Origin: Aphis gossypii
Taxonomy: Eukaryota > Arthropoda > Insecta > Hemiptera > Aphididae
Length of the DNA stretch: 64,000 nt
Assembly (NCBI RefSeq): GCF_020184175.1
Contig: NC_065531.1
Span: 48,939,213 to 49,003,212, forward strand
Direction: 5' to 3'
The notes below the pieces were generated by a model. The model was not told where the DNA came from and did not search any database. It saw nothing but the letters and a program-made list of their open reading frames with translations. Position 1 is the stretch's first letter, and the number at the start of each line of letters is the position of its first letter. The translations under genes were made by a program, and so were the position numbers. Shown here piece after piece: positions 12,001 to 22,954 of this stretch.

Positions 12001-14323
12001 GCTCGACAAAATCATCGCTTCACACATAGTGTACAGCGAAATAACGATACAGCGGAAATAACGATACAACGAATTGTCATCGTTATCATATTTTTATATT
12101 ACGTTTTACAATAATAAACGTTTTAAATTGTATGATTAATCATCCGTTTGTGAATTAACTTATTACCAGCTGTTTAATATTATAATTTTATACAATATTA
12201 AATAATATAGCATCATAATATCATGCTATTAAACTTTACGTTGAGCAATCGATTAAGTAGCCGCTAGATGAAAGTACTTGCACGTTTTGTTAACCAACCA
12301 AGAAAAAATTAAATAAATTCATTGTATAATATTATAATTTGTGGTACAGCTTGTGAGTTTTTTTAACCATTAATTTACACTTATGTTTGATTATTTAAAT
12401 ATGTTTTATATTACGTAGACAAGTTTTGTTATATAATATATTATAATTTAACAAGATTTTTTACTATTTCTTAAATCTTCGTTAAATTTTTTCTCCACGT
12501 GCGCGTCTTGGACGTTAAAAGTTAAACGTTATGAAATTAGTAGTTACCTATACATTTTTCTGAAGCTAACTACATCATATTATATTAATATGTTGTTGTT
12601 CTATGATATATTTATTTTATTTTCTTAGTTAGATATTTAAAATTGTGAAATTATTAAAATTCATCAACACTAAGCGTATTGTAAATAAGTACCATCACTA
12701 TACGCTACCTATGTCACATGTTTGAGAGGTACTATTGGGGGTTTATCCCTCTCCATAAATTTCAATAACCTCTTCAAATGAAATTGTATATACTATATCC
12801 GTAGACCATATAAATAGTAATGGGAGTACGAGTTACTTTACATTGAATAATGCTAGCCCCTCCAAAAATCCAGCCGATTTCCCGCTTATTTCGAACGTAT
12901 ATATCATGTTCTACCCTTACAATATAATATACATCATATTTGAATCTGTTAGGTATTATAAATTGTAATAATTAACTGTAAAATATCATTGTACAATATT
13001 GATTAATTTGTATCAATTTATTTGCTAGGGGTTCACCGTCTCGTTACTGTATTGTTTCTTTAACAATGAAGTTCAAAGCACATTGAAATATCATATAACT
13101 AGATGGCAGACAAAGCGGAAATTCCTTGCTTCGAGAAAAAAATATGGACGGTCCTGGTTATCAGTAAAAAAAAACAATATAATATGGTACGATCATTAAT
13201 ACATTATTAAACTCAATAGCTGTACATTATTGTCTAATACAGTAATACCCATATAGTATAATACATAATTATAAAATTACAAAAATTAAATTTCTCTTGC
13301 AGTTTTTTCAGCATTAACTGATAGCAATAAGAATATTTTTGCTTAAAAATATTTGTTTTTAATTTAAAACTTATGCTACATCATAATACTATGTAAATAC
13401 CATTGTAATTAAATATATGTACCCTTTATAAGTCAGGTAATTACCTTAAGCATATTAACAACACTCAACAAATCATAATACCTATACGAGGAATGTGTTT
13501 TAATTAAAACAATTTTCCAGTAATTTTAAACACATACAGATTTTTCAGTATTATATTATAAAAATAGTTACGAAATATCTTACAATTTTTAGTTTTAATG
13601 AAAAATAAATTAAATTTTAGAATATTTAATAGAAATAAATTTGGGTGAAATATATTCTTGTTTTTCTTTAACCAATGTTAATCAGTATTAAGGAATTCAG
13701 TATCAATAAATTTAGCATTTTTTTTTTTTTTGAGATATTTTAATAATCAAAATTTAATTTATTGTTTTTTGCAAACAAGTAATGCCAACCTGTAGTTTTA
13801 AAAGACAAAAATAAACTAGCGACTAGCATGGAAATATTTAGTACTTAAAACACACACGATAAGGGTTATAAATTCGATTAACATTACATATTTTATTTAA
13901 ATTGACTGGTAGGTATGTACGGCCCGTAGTATAAATATAAATTTTAAATGTGGCCTGCAAATTGAAAAAGGTTAAGCACGCCTGACATAAAGTGTCACAG
14001 GAATAGGTATCCAGTAAAATGTAGATTTACTGTTTCGCTAATTTGTACTTTAAACATTTGTGATTACTCATTAAAAATTAAGTTTTTAAAATGTATGTAT
14101 TAATTTAATATACAGCGATCATAAGTTGGACCCAAAGGAACTTATGCCATGGATACCAGCTAACAACGTTAGATCATCGTCTTGCGTCAGCAACGACACG
14201 ACTACTTCAGCGTTGTCAAACATGAGACTGCCCCCCGATACGACTATCGAAATACCACCGCATCCAGAACAACCACTATATGATGAGGACACGAAATATG
14301 TTGAAGACAACCGTGAACCATAA
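1..14323 (+). CDS. DH44R: Family B GPCR, diuretic hormone 44 (CRF-like) receptor, 3' part (TM2 to stop)
   Basis: Spliced gene, 5' end outside the window. Exons: 1-97, 1469-1562, 1784-1864, 10881-10945, 11036-11170, 11273-11461, 13029-13186, 14116-14323; all introns are GT-AG and phases join to 341 residues plus stop. What is seen: TM2 with LRNKIHSNLM, TM3 ending NYFWAFIEGMYL, TM4 with GWGIP, ECL2/TM5 with DDWIYQSPIVIVLLIN, TM6 with KALLVLIPLLGIT, TM7 with STQGFTVSLLYCFFNNEV, then a Ser/Thr-rich tail. These are secretin-family signatures. The TM5-TM7 stretch (VLITKIRS, PSSTGL, YCFFNNEV) fits insect DH44/CRF-like receptors better than DH31 or PDF receptors, judged from memory. Family knowledge: a plasma-membrane receptor for the CRF-like diuretic peptide, usually coupled to Gs/cAMP, acting on Malpighian tubule or gut (aphids lack tubules) and neurons. 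The missing 5' part should encode the cysteine-rich hormone-binding domain and TM1. Confidence 0.88.
98..1468 (+). other. DH44 receptor intron (TM2-TM3)
   Basis: GT-AG intron of 1.37 kb, extremely AT-rich. I see no exon or RNA gene in it. The open frame at 321-551 on the minus strand is low-complexity and looks like chance. Confidence 0.8.
1469..1562 (+). CDS. DH44R: DH44 receptor exon b (ECL1, TM3)
   Basis: Acceptor TTTTGCAG at 1461-1468; 94 bases, phase 0 in and phase 1 out. It encodes an NLT sequon (possible N-glycosylation in ECL1), the conserved TM3 cysteine (FKCALL) that pairs with ECL2, and the family motif NYFWAFIE. The donor is GTAAAC at 1563. Confidence 0.88.
1784..1864 (+). CDS. 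DH44R: DH44 receptor exon c (end of TM3, ICL2, start of TM4)
   Basis: 81 bases after the acceptor TTTTCAG, phase 1 in and out. It encodes GMYLFILVVD, an ICL2 with FFPDRVRLRT and the start of TM4 (MAIGWG). The donor GTAAGT lies at 1865. The 221-base intron before it (1563-1783) carries nothing visible. Confidence 0.88.
1865..10880 (+). other. Long DH44 receptor intron (9.0 kb)
   Basis: GT-AG intron between the TM3/ICL2 and TM4 exons. Almost all of it is AT-rich sequence with homopolymer runs and no coding signal. The open frames at 2098-2289 (+) and 4342-4629 (-) are Ile/Tyr/Asn-rich chance openings. Two patches of more balanced composition stand out, about 8080-8360 and 10130-10320. The first has a 46-codon open frame (8097-8234, +) with no recognisable family and could be a decayed element or a regulatory segment. 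Confidence 0.75.
10881..10945 (+). CDS. DH44R: DH44 receptor exon d (TM4)
   Basis: 65 bases after acceptor TTCATTTTAG, phase 1 in and 0 out. It completes the GWG-x-P signature of TM4 (G-IPLIIIPTWCV) and enters ECL2 with KLLVPTKND. The donor is GTAAGC at 10946. Confidence 0.87.
11036..11170 (+). CDS. DH44R: DH44 receptor exon e (ECL2, TM5)
   Basis: 135 bases, 45 codons, phase 0 both ends, acceptor TATTTCCAG. ECL2 has the conserved cysteine in ERYCPLM, then DDWIYQSP and TM5 (IVIVLLINSVFLVKIMR). In many family B receptors the ECL2 cysteine is followed by Trp; here it is followed by Pro. The 90-base intron before it (10946-11035) and the donor GTAAGT after it are canonical. Confidence 0.88.
11273..11461 (+). 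CDS. DH44R: DH44 receptor exon f (ICL3, TM6, ECL3)
   Basis: 63 codons, phase 0 both ends. It encodes ICL3 VLITKIRSTKSAETHNYKKA, TM6 KALLVLIPLLGITF, a short ECL3 with NPSSTGL and the first half of TM7 to STQ. The VLITK-R and PSSTGL strings are what point to the DH44/CRF receptor group. The frame stays open past the donor (GTAAAC, 11462) to 11644, but that extension is intronic and lacks TM7. Confidence 0.88.
11462..13028 (+). other. DH44 receptor intron with a transposon-like patch
   Basis: 1.57-kb GT-AG intron. It holds a CpG-rich patch at about 11886-12075 (listed separately). The rest is AT-rich with no coding signal. The several short open frames at 11.57-12.11 kb on both strands are by-products of the CpG-rich patch. 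Confidence 0.7.
11886..12075. mobile_element. Probable MITE fragment with one recognisable end
   Basis: An abrupt CpG-rich island inside an AT-rich intron starts with TAAGGGCCGAGCCACACTAG. A TAA followed by GGGCC-GAGCCACACT resembles termini of PIF/Harbinger-type MITEs, which duplicate a TWA target. Imperfect internal repeats (CGGTAAGCG, CGGTAACGCG, CGGTACCCGG) follow, then two copies of AAATAACGATACA near 12035-12070. I see no matching inverted end on the right, so the element is truncated or very diverged. Family assignment is an inference from the terminus only. Confidence 0.35.
13029..13186 (+). CDS. DH44R: DH44 receptor exon g (TM7, helix 8)
   Basis: 158 bases, phase 0 in and 2 out, acceptor TTTGCTAG. 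With the preceding Gln it forms the family B TM7 signature QGFTVSLLYCFFNNEV, followed by the basic amphipathic helix 8 (QSTLKYHITRWQTKRK) and a Lys-rich juxtamembrane tail. The donor is GTACGA at 13187. Confidence 0.87.
13187..14115 (+). other. Last DH44 receptor intron
   Basis: 929-base GT-AG intron, AT-rich. The only structure seen is the hAT-like terminus at 13917-13984. The acceptor is AATATACAG before 14116. Confidence 0.7.
13917..13984 (-). mobile_element. hAT-like DNA transposon terminus (solo end)
   Basis: Read on the minus strand, the segment begins CAGGCGTGCTTAACCTTTTT and continues through GCAGGCCACATTTAAAATTT to CGGGCCG. This closely resembles the common hAT terminus of the form CAGGGGTGCTCAACC followed by Tn and a GGCCAC block. 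The other end and an 8-bp target duplication are not found, so it is a decayed remnant. It lies inside the last receptor intron, antisense to the gene. Confidence 0.55.
14116..14323 (+). CDS. DH44R: DH44 receptor terminal exon (cytoplasmic tail)
   Basis: One base completes the split Cys codon, then 68 codons and TAA at 14321-14323. The tail contains SSSCVSNDTTTSALSN (candidate kinase and arrestin sites), a Pro-rich stretch (IEIPPHPEQP) and an acidic end (YDEDTKYVEDNREP). No membrane segment. The frame matches exon g exactly, which supports the whole chain. Confidence 0.85.
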
Positions 14324-14554
14324 TATAGTCGTTATATTGTAATTAATTAGGTAATTTGATAAAAGTATCGAATACCAAACAAATAATATGTAAATGTTGT
14401 AGTAGTGAGTTTTTATCACATTATTATTGCTATGGAGTAAAATATGTTATATTTATATAAGGTACTTTTTTATACGTTGTAAAAAAAAATTAAAATATTA
14501 TAATATTTTATTTAACGTGGTATTTTTTTTATTTTAACTGCCATTTTTAGTTTC

Positions 14555-14560
14555 AATAAA
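14555..14560 (+). terminator. Candidate poly(A) signal of the DH44 receptor gene
   Basis: AATAAA lies about 232 bases after the receptor stop codon, in an AT-rich 3' UTR, followed by T/GT-containing sequence. No closer canonical hexamer was noticed. The actual cleavage site is not visible. Confidence 0.45.
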
Positions 14561-16140
14561 ATGTCGATATCCTGCATACTCCGTGTAACACAAAATCCTC
14601 GTTCTCATTATTATTATGCTGAAAATTCGTAACATTCGTATTATTTTTATTAGATAATTAATGATTCAACAATACACGTGGCTATCTGTTCTGGATACTG
14701 GGTAGATACATATATTATCACATCAAACTTTAATTAATCAAAATATTGTTTATAATTATCTTACCGTTTTTATTTGTGTATGTTAAATCAAATATCGAGT
14801 TTATTTATCGATAGTCAATACTGAACGATTTAGATACTCCTATCTACGTGTATTTATAACAAATTATGATATTGTAAATGACTATTGATCATAATTTTTT
14901 TGCTTTTCAATAATAACAAACGATGCGGTGATTTGACGGCCAAACCTAACGTAAAACTGTTCACCGTAAATAATAACAACTGTAATAGTCAGGTACAATA
15001 ATATATTCAATCACCTGAACACGATACATTATGTACCTACACTCTTTCAGTCTTTCACCATATTTATCATTATTTATTTTATCAAAAAAAAAAAAGTTAA
15101 GTTTAAATTCCCCTCCTCCGTTATCTACTATACCGTTCTATAAATAAATTATAAAGTCACATTATATTGTTTTATTATAATTATATTTTAATTTAAACAA
15201 GCAAATACAATTTGAGAGAAAATAATATTGACTCAGAAGAAATTTATATGAATAAAAGTAACTCTCAGCAGAATACACCCTATTTGTTGTCAAGTGAAAC
15301 TACATTCATCTCCAATTTGATGTGAGTATAATATACCTCTCACAGTATGGTATACCTATATATACATGTAGATTTATTTTAATTTTATTTTTAGTCCAAT
15401 ACAGCACTTATACATCTTGTGATTTTTTTTTTTATTCATTGCATTATTGCTGTTGTTTGATCCTTTTCAATATCTTAATATTTATTTTAAAATATATAGG
15501 TATATAAAAAAATAAAAATCTTTTTATAACAGTTTTTAAATTTTTTCAACTCGGCAGTTTTATAAAAAATACTATAAAATACTGTATATTAATATAAAAA
15601 ATGCATTAAACTATAAAATTCAATAGATACATTATAATATAATACTCAATACCAACACAAATAATAATTTTAAAAACATATACAACTACCTAAGTATTAA
15701 ACATCAAAAATGTATCAAACAAAATATAATTTAAAATCCTTCTTTGCGTTACATTGGTATTTTTTCTACTCATTAATAATATAGACACCAAGTTTTTTTT
15801 TCTTTATTTATTTTCCTCGCAATTATTTAAAAACATGATTTCTTTTAAAAATCTGAATAACCGTACGAATATAATATATATTTACAAAAGCGTTTTAACG
15901 TTTCAAAACCATTTTCTACGCTCTGATTAATAAATATTTGCTTGTTAAATCGTACGACACGATATCAATACACTATCAAACAACTCGAAAACAATGGTAC
16001 GGGTAAAAATGATAATAGGTGCGGTGTTATGAGCTTAATCCATCAACTGCACAAAAGAACTTTATCATAATACAGTGTACAAATATTATACGATACACTT
16101 AATACTATATTGCAGTTTATTTTTTCGCGTTTAAAACAAT
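14561..16140. other. Intergenic, nothing recognisable
   Basis: AT-rich sequence with homopolymer runs. The open frame at 15322-15507 is Tyr/Ile/Leu-rich low complexity. No gene, RNA or element could be supported. Confidence 0.6.
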
Positions 16141-16990
16141 TTACGTAGGTGATAAAAATTCAAACAAACGTAATATGTTATCGATCTGATTCTTTTTGAA
16201 CGGCGGCGGCGATGAATATAAAAAAAATTTCGGTCCTAGTGGCGGCGGCGCGAGCGCGTGTTGAACGTGAAGGGTCGAGAGCGGAATTTGAAAACGCGGG
16301 GGGGGAAAAATAGCGGGCCCGATACAGACTTTGAACGACACAATACGATTTTGAGAAATTTACAAAACCGTACGATATTAACACGTCGACGTGTCGTCGT
16401 CCGACGACTATACTGCGCATATTTAACGCGTATATTGCGCGCGTACAATATTGTGCGATGTACTAAATCGTTTGTCCGGCGTGCTCGCGCACATAATAAT
16501 ACGGCCACCGGAGCTTTATTGTTGTTCAGCAGACTATAAAATTCGCGGCGGTGTCCGTTACCACGACAGGATTAAAACGATATTATTATTATCGCCATAT
16601 TATATTATATTATATTGTTATTATTACGAGTACACAGTCTGAGCGCCTTGTATTTCGCGCCGCACGCTCCACTACGCGCACGACGGCTGCACCGGTTCGT
16701 GTCGTTTATTATCGTATAATATACGCACGGCGTCGTTTGCATAATATGCCTATTATTATTATTATTAATCACAAACTGTCTACGTCCGAGTGTACAATAT
16801 CGTTATTATAATAATATAATATTATATCGGTTTTTAAAAACAGAATAACGACAATGATATACCTAGTGGAGTCGTAGTGATTATTCGAGTATAATAATAA
16901 CGATATTATTATCACAACGTCGTCGTAATATAGCGAGTCGTCCGAGCCGGCGCCCAAAATCGTTCGGTAAATTTCGGTAAGGTGTAGTTC
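16141..16990 (+). promoter_or_regulatory. CpG-rich island, possible promoter/first non-coding exon
   Basis: CpG density rises sharply against the AT-rich surroundings (GGCGGCGGCG at about 16200 and again at about 16240; CGTCG repeats and a 14-bp palindrome ACACGTCGACGTGT at 16381-16394). Several short frames are open on both strands (16141-16811), as expected for CpG-rich DNA rather than coding sequence; none resembles a protein. Near the right edge are two donor-like sites in + orientation, TTCG|GTAAAT (GT at 16967) and TTCG|GTAAGG (GT at 16977). This suggests a 5' UTR exon of a + strand transcript. Which gene it serves is unknown. Confidence 0.35.
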
Positions 16991-19900
16991 TCATCGCGAT
17001 GTTCCTTGGACCGATGTTAAGTACGAGCGCTTAATTTGTTATTGATAATATCGTAACGACTACCTGCAATACTGATTCGTATTTTGAATAATATCATCTC
17101 TCTACTGCGGCTCTTGAATAGCTGGTATTCTATGTTAACGGAGCGAGTATATTTTCAGTTTTCCTTCGTGCCTATACGACTTTTTTTTTTAAAAATAAAT
17201 AATAGATAGATAAAATAATATATTAGGTGATATAAGCTTACACGGCGACATTTGAAATAGGTCTGTGTGTTATTGAGAAGATAGTCTACGATACTAGAAT
17301 ACACAGAATTATTGCAGTATACGTTGTTTGATGTCTTGTAGAAAAAACATGTCATTCAATATTACCATGAAGTATTTTTTTTATTTTTTTATTCTTGTTT
17401 TTTTCGTCATTTGACTCGTTCGATTGTAAATAATAGTTTTATTATTATTATTATTTTATCACGAGTTTCTATATTATAATACGATGTAAAAATTATTTAA
17501 TATTCTGTTAATAATTTGACTGGTTTTAATAGCAATTACTATATTGTACACAATTAAAATCTTTAACTAACGTTATTTTTTCTCCTTAGAAGGTTTAAGA
17601 CATCGAAATTTTCTCTTTATTGAAATTAACTTATAATAATATTATTATTATCAGCCTTAAGAGTTAACGAATGAAAAAAAATACTGTAATGCAACGCGAC
17701 ATTACTATATATTTGTGTAACAATAGTTTCGTAATTACATTATAATTTATTCTGCACTATACCTATCCAACGAAAGAGCAATATTGTTTTAACAATTAAT
17801 GTGTTATTGATAAATTACAATAATTATTATGAGAAAGAAAAACAAACTAAGAGTGCCGCTCAAACAAACAATGCCAATATTATAACATTATATTCCCCAT
17901 ACGAATTTTGTTGACTTCGTGTTTATGCTTCGTCGTAAATACATAATAGTTACAAAAATAATATATACGTTTAGGTGCATTCATATAATAAGTGGTCATG
18001 AGGTGTTATGCAATCATTCCGATCATGTCCGTAATGATCTTTATAAAATAATATTTAAAATTTAAATTCTCGATTTCGTCAACCGATATCGGACGAATTA
18101 ATTTTAACCAAAAAAAATCAACTATGGTCCATTAATAAAATACCAGTGAAACGTATTTGGTATAGAATTATTTTATATAGATACTAATGATACTATTATT
18201 AAATGTCTGTTATACTACCAAAGTAAATGTTGTGATAGATTTAAGTGCAATAATACGTGTATTGTTCACTACTGCAATGATAAGTATTTATTGGAAAGAT
18301 AGCTTGTAAAAATGATCTATATGACCCATAGCCTATAATAATATACTCAGGCTTCCAATTTATAAGTGTTACTGTTATCTGGTCAATGAAAAATTTGAAA
18401 CTTGACTTTTGATAGAAGGAAGACCGATAAAAATGTTTTTATGCGGCTCTCGACAAGGATAACTACACTTCGACGCCTCACAATTTCATGATTTTTATTT
18501 TTAACAGTAATTTGCATTTATTATTTTATTCAATGCTAATACGACAATTTTATTACTACAGATATAATACTAAAAAAACAGTCTTAAATACCGAGAGAGT
18601 GGGTGATACATCCATTCTCCTCGAATACACCACTGCTTTCAGAAAGTCTGGATCTGAATTTCGTTTCGTAGTATTTATTTAGTGTTTATTATGTAGTGTT
18701 TACACTCAAGTGAACCCTATAAATTTGTGTACCCACATAAATTTAAATACTTTTTTACAATCTGACCTTTATTGCTATTTAAACGTTCAAAATTAATTTG
18801 TCGACTAACCTATTCTTATAATTTATAATCAAGTTAAAAAAAAAGATAGGTTTGGATATACCTAATTTGCTTTTATATAGTTTTTAAATAGTTTTTAACA
18901 TGTTATCCAATTTATATTGTTAAAAATCAAATTAATATCACATAAATATTTAAACAGCATTGCAATAATGCGAAATGTTTTTTAAATGTGCTTAAAATAG
19001 TACTTAAGTAGGTATATGACTATTTTAATTTTACATAATATTATATAGACATATAGTATAAATATTGAAAACCCTATGTTTATAAATTTATAAACGTGAT
19101 ATATATTTTCACGGAGTCGGTGCTTATTAATTATTATTGCAGTTGTTGACGTCATTTGTCGTCAAAACATTTGTCCTCCGTAAATACAATCAAGCGTGAA
19201 AGCGTGTTTTTCTGTATTATAGAAATACTCATCTATGAACTTACAAAAATAGAGAAAAATAAAGGTTGTGGGGAGATTCATCCTTCGCCGTAAATACGTC
19301 ACTGTGCTCGTGTATTTTTTTCAGTCGTCCAAGACTATAGTAATTAATAGAGAGAACAATTAAAATATATTATCTGCTTTTAAATCACATCTCTATATTA
19401 ATCAGAACAAGTAAGTAAAACATACGTAGGTATGGAATTTGAGGAATATTGTGCAGTATCATATTTTGTAGTTGGTACTTAAGATAATAATAATTAATAA
19501 AACAATATTATATAATATTTTAAATATTAAATAAAATATTCCTCACTACTTTTATATAGAACTCTTCAGGTATAATTTATTACCAGAAGAAAACTCTTAT
19601 ATTATATTATACTGTATCAGAGTTTTCATTAAGTATTTAATTATTTGTTAATAAATTATTTATTTTTATTATTAATTAATTTGTAAGTTTTTAAATTTTA
19701 AATAAATAAAAAAAAATTCTGGGATATTTGTTACATATTTGTATGCTTTTACTGAATATTACATAGCATATTTCGAAACTATTTAGTGCATAAAAATCCA
19801 CTCCCTACTTATATATATGTATAAATTATATTCGTTAGAATATCTATTGTCCCATCATATTTTTTTTTTTTGCAAATTCTACTCTGGTTACCTTTTATAG

Positions 19901-22500
19901 TTTTAGTCTACAATATAAAATTCAACTCGATAATAAAACAAATTAATGTGTTTATAGAAAAGGTACTTATTATAAAAAATGTAATCACAAATTGAATATG
20001 GTAGTTAATAATTAATTTTTTTTTCTTTCACTCTTAAATATAATTTATTTCAGTACCATTTTATAGAAATAAATTGAATAGTAGATTAAAACATTTGTTT
20101 GACCTATTCAAATAGAAATGTACATGTTTTAAATTGAACGATATCGTCAATACCTAACAATAATTATTATTAGTTTTCGTAAAATAATAGAAATAAGTAA
20201 TAAAGATATAATGTATAAAACCAATAGAATATACATATAAAATATACATACATTTATTATAAGTTACATTTTTTTTTTGTTTATAACCTTAAAAATTAAA
20301 CAAACTAAATTATTAACTAAAACAATGTTGTGTTATAATCATCATAGAATCTCAAGTATATAATATAATATAATATTTAATAGTATGAAATTATGAATGG
20401 GAAATACAAAAATGTATTACCTGCATTAAATATTTAAAAATATGTTTCAATAATAAATTATAAATTAAAAGTGTACATTATAAATGTTATGTAAAATAAA
20501 AACTACGGTATCAACATTCAACATAATATGGAAAATGAATTCCCTCAAAAAATGTTATTATTCCTTTTTTTTTTTTACTCATTTTCTAATCATTTATAAA
20601 CTTAAAAATTAACTTGTAAGACATTACATTTAAATTATAAAAAAAAAATTTGATTTTCAAGTTTCACTAATATGAAATACTTACTTCAATAGTGGAGTTT
20701 AGCAAAAAAATGAATATTATTTTTGAATGTGTAATTTGTTTTTAGCCAATATAATTATTTTATCTTACTTTAAATAACGCTTTATTATTGTTAATATTTT
20801 TATGTTATCCTGATACTATACAACTTGGTTATACAACATTATTGCACATTCACCAATACAGGACGTCGAGTATTAACAGTTGAGTGAGAAATGTATTGGT
20901 TTACTATGATAAATATATTATAATATATACCTTTTTATTAATGGTTTACCTTTTATGTCTATCATCTTTTGGAAAAGCAAAAATTCTTCCATCTTCAACC
21001 TTGAGGGAAGTTTTTGGTAGAAGATATTTGAAAAAGAAGGAGTTTTTTCTTAAGCGTTTGGAAGTCAAGTTTTATAGAAATAGTGAAATTTGATACCTAT
21101 TAAAGTGAGAAATAAAGTTTCTCGATCGATTTTAGTTTTTGATGTAATTCAAAAGACATTATTCGTAGGGACTTGAAACTTTTCACCATCATTACTTATA
21201 ATATTTTTTATACAGATTGAATCTTCAATATATTTTACTAACTATAATCTATTTGATCATCATCCTTCCACATTGTGCCTTGGTACAACTTACGGTATTA
21301 ACCAAAAGTTACTAACTGTAATGTAATATTATATAATATAGTACCTAATAATAATAATTGCGATATTTTTGACAAAAATATTTCAATGTTTAATACATAT
21401 AATATACGTCATATTACTAACAGAAAAATAAGTGAATTATAAAAAGTATTAGAAATAAATCATAAAATATTCTTAGAAATTATAAAAATTGATATTAATA
21501 AATCGTTTTTTGTATGCAATGTTTTATTATTGAATTCTTGAAATTTAACACATAACATTTCAATGTCGAGGTATCGAAGTATACTATAAATATCTATAAT
21601 AAAGCAAAGTGACATTCCCAGTATTTCACCTATAATAAGCTATATTATTATTGCATAGTTAAAGTATACTGTTAAGTAGGTAGGTGTATACTATAAGTAC
21701 AATATATTAACCGAGATATTTTTATGACACGACAATTAATCATAACAATTGTATTTTACATTAACATTGGCATTTCTGAAAAATTATAATGCATGACTAT
21801 TGACTATATATATTTGAAAGAAATAACATGAAATTACTGATCAATTGAATACGGACATTATTCAGAAAGCTGAATAAGGGAGAACACGTCATTATTTCTC
21901 TTCAGAACACGTGTAAAAAGTACACAAGTAGCGATTTTAGTCAAATTACTATTCACAGTTACAATTATTTTAGCATAATATGGTTTAACTATGTATTTTC
22001 TGTTTGAAAGTACTTTCATCCGAATGTCCGGGTGACAGAATTACGACTGACAATTATTATTTTTTGGCTACATAACAATAGATAATGGTTGTATATAAAC
22101 TGCTGTTATGTATACCAACGCCAGAACATGAAATTTTTAATATAAATAACAAGTTAGTATATATAACTTAAAATTATCACAGCGCAGAGTGTAGAATAGT
22201 GAAGATAGTCGTACATACTATCGTACATGTATATGTATACATATACATGTGAAAAACTGTAAGATCATAGTGTTATAAGTACCCAATACGTATTAAGTAT
22301 TGTAAATAAACAAAAAATCAATTCTTAAGTGTTTTAACAATCGTTAACAATTCTTGAATATTATATAATTAAAATAACTAAATATTATACGATTATATGA
22401 GAGAAAAATAATTAGCATTTGAATTTCAATATAGGTGCTTACATTTTTACATAACAAATAAAAAATATAATTTATATTCCTGGACTAATTTCACAGTAGT
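16991..22500. other. Intergenic, AT-rich, no gene recognised
   Basis: Homopolymer and ATT/AAT runs dominate. Open frames at 17155-17355 (-), 18488-18682 (+) and 20884-21093 (+) are short and unassignable. Around 18600-18665 and 19265-19310 two segments share a loose pattern (a GTGGG..GAT.CATCC core, then AATAC.(C)CACTG), possibly relics of one repeat. No RNA gene or complete element seen. Confidence 0.5.
22225..22250. repeat. Perfect 26-bp palindrome
   Basis: The sequence is its own reverse complement, centred on GTATAC with outer arms ACATGTATAT. It could extrude as a cruciform or be a chance product of alternating purine-pyrimidine sequence. No gene adjoins it. Confidence 0.8.
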
Positions 22501-22521
22501 GATTATCTAAGACTTGGGGGT

Positions 22522-22954
22522 TTGGTACGAGAAAGCATATGTGAATTCCCGTTTTATAATAAAAATGAATATCGACTGATGACTACTGATTATGAATTGG
22601 CATGCAATCAATCAAAAATATTTATTTTTCTTCAAATGATTGATTTTGAACTCAGTGGCTTTGCAAGTGGATTTAATCTGTACAAGTCACATGTTATTAG
22701 ACCATTACACGAGATAAAAAATGGGGAAAGTAGTCAACCGCTCTGATATAATACAAGTGGGTGTCAAATGTACCTCGTCATTGGATACAAGAAACTATAA
22801 TAAATTTGCTAAATTTGAATTCAATGATAAATCGTTGCATACTGTCTATATACATCGTAAAACTGCAGATAATATATGCATTTATCGCGGGGTGCATAAT
22901 CGACGAATACGATGTCGGTTTAAAAACTTAGATCCCACGCCGCCGGTACGGTAG
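22522..22954 (+). other. Two overlapping open frames, function unknown
   Basis: Frames of 74 codons (22522-22746) and 77 codons (22721-22954) overlap in different phases. Composition is more balanced than in the flanks and both translations are of mixed composition, without recognisable domains. A decayed element with a frameshift is one reading; chance is another. No splice sites convincingly tie them to the island just downstream. Confidence 0.15.

Noticed and set aside
16141..16811. Seven overlapping short frames on both strands
   Set aside because: Mutually overlapping in different frames inside a CpG island, low information, no recognisable protein.
20884..21093. 69-codon + frame, with a minus-strand reading containing RIFAFPKDD
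   Set aside because: The minus reading recalls part of a THAP-type finger, but the required Cys/His residues are absent and no further domain follows. Not supportable.
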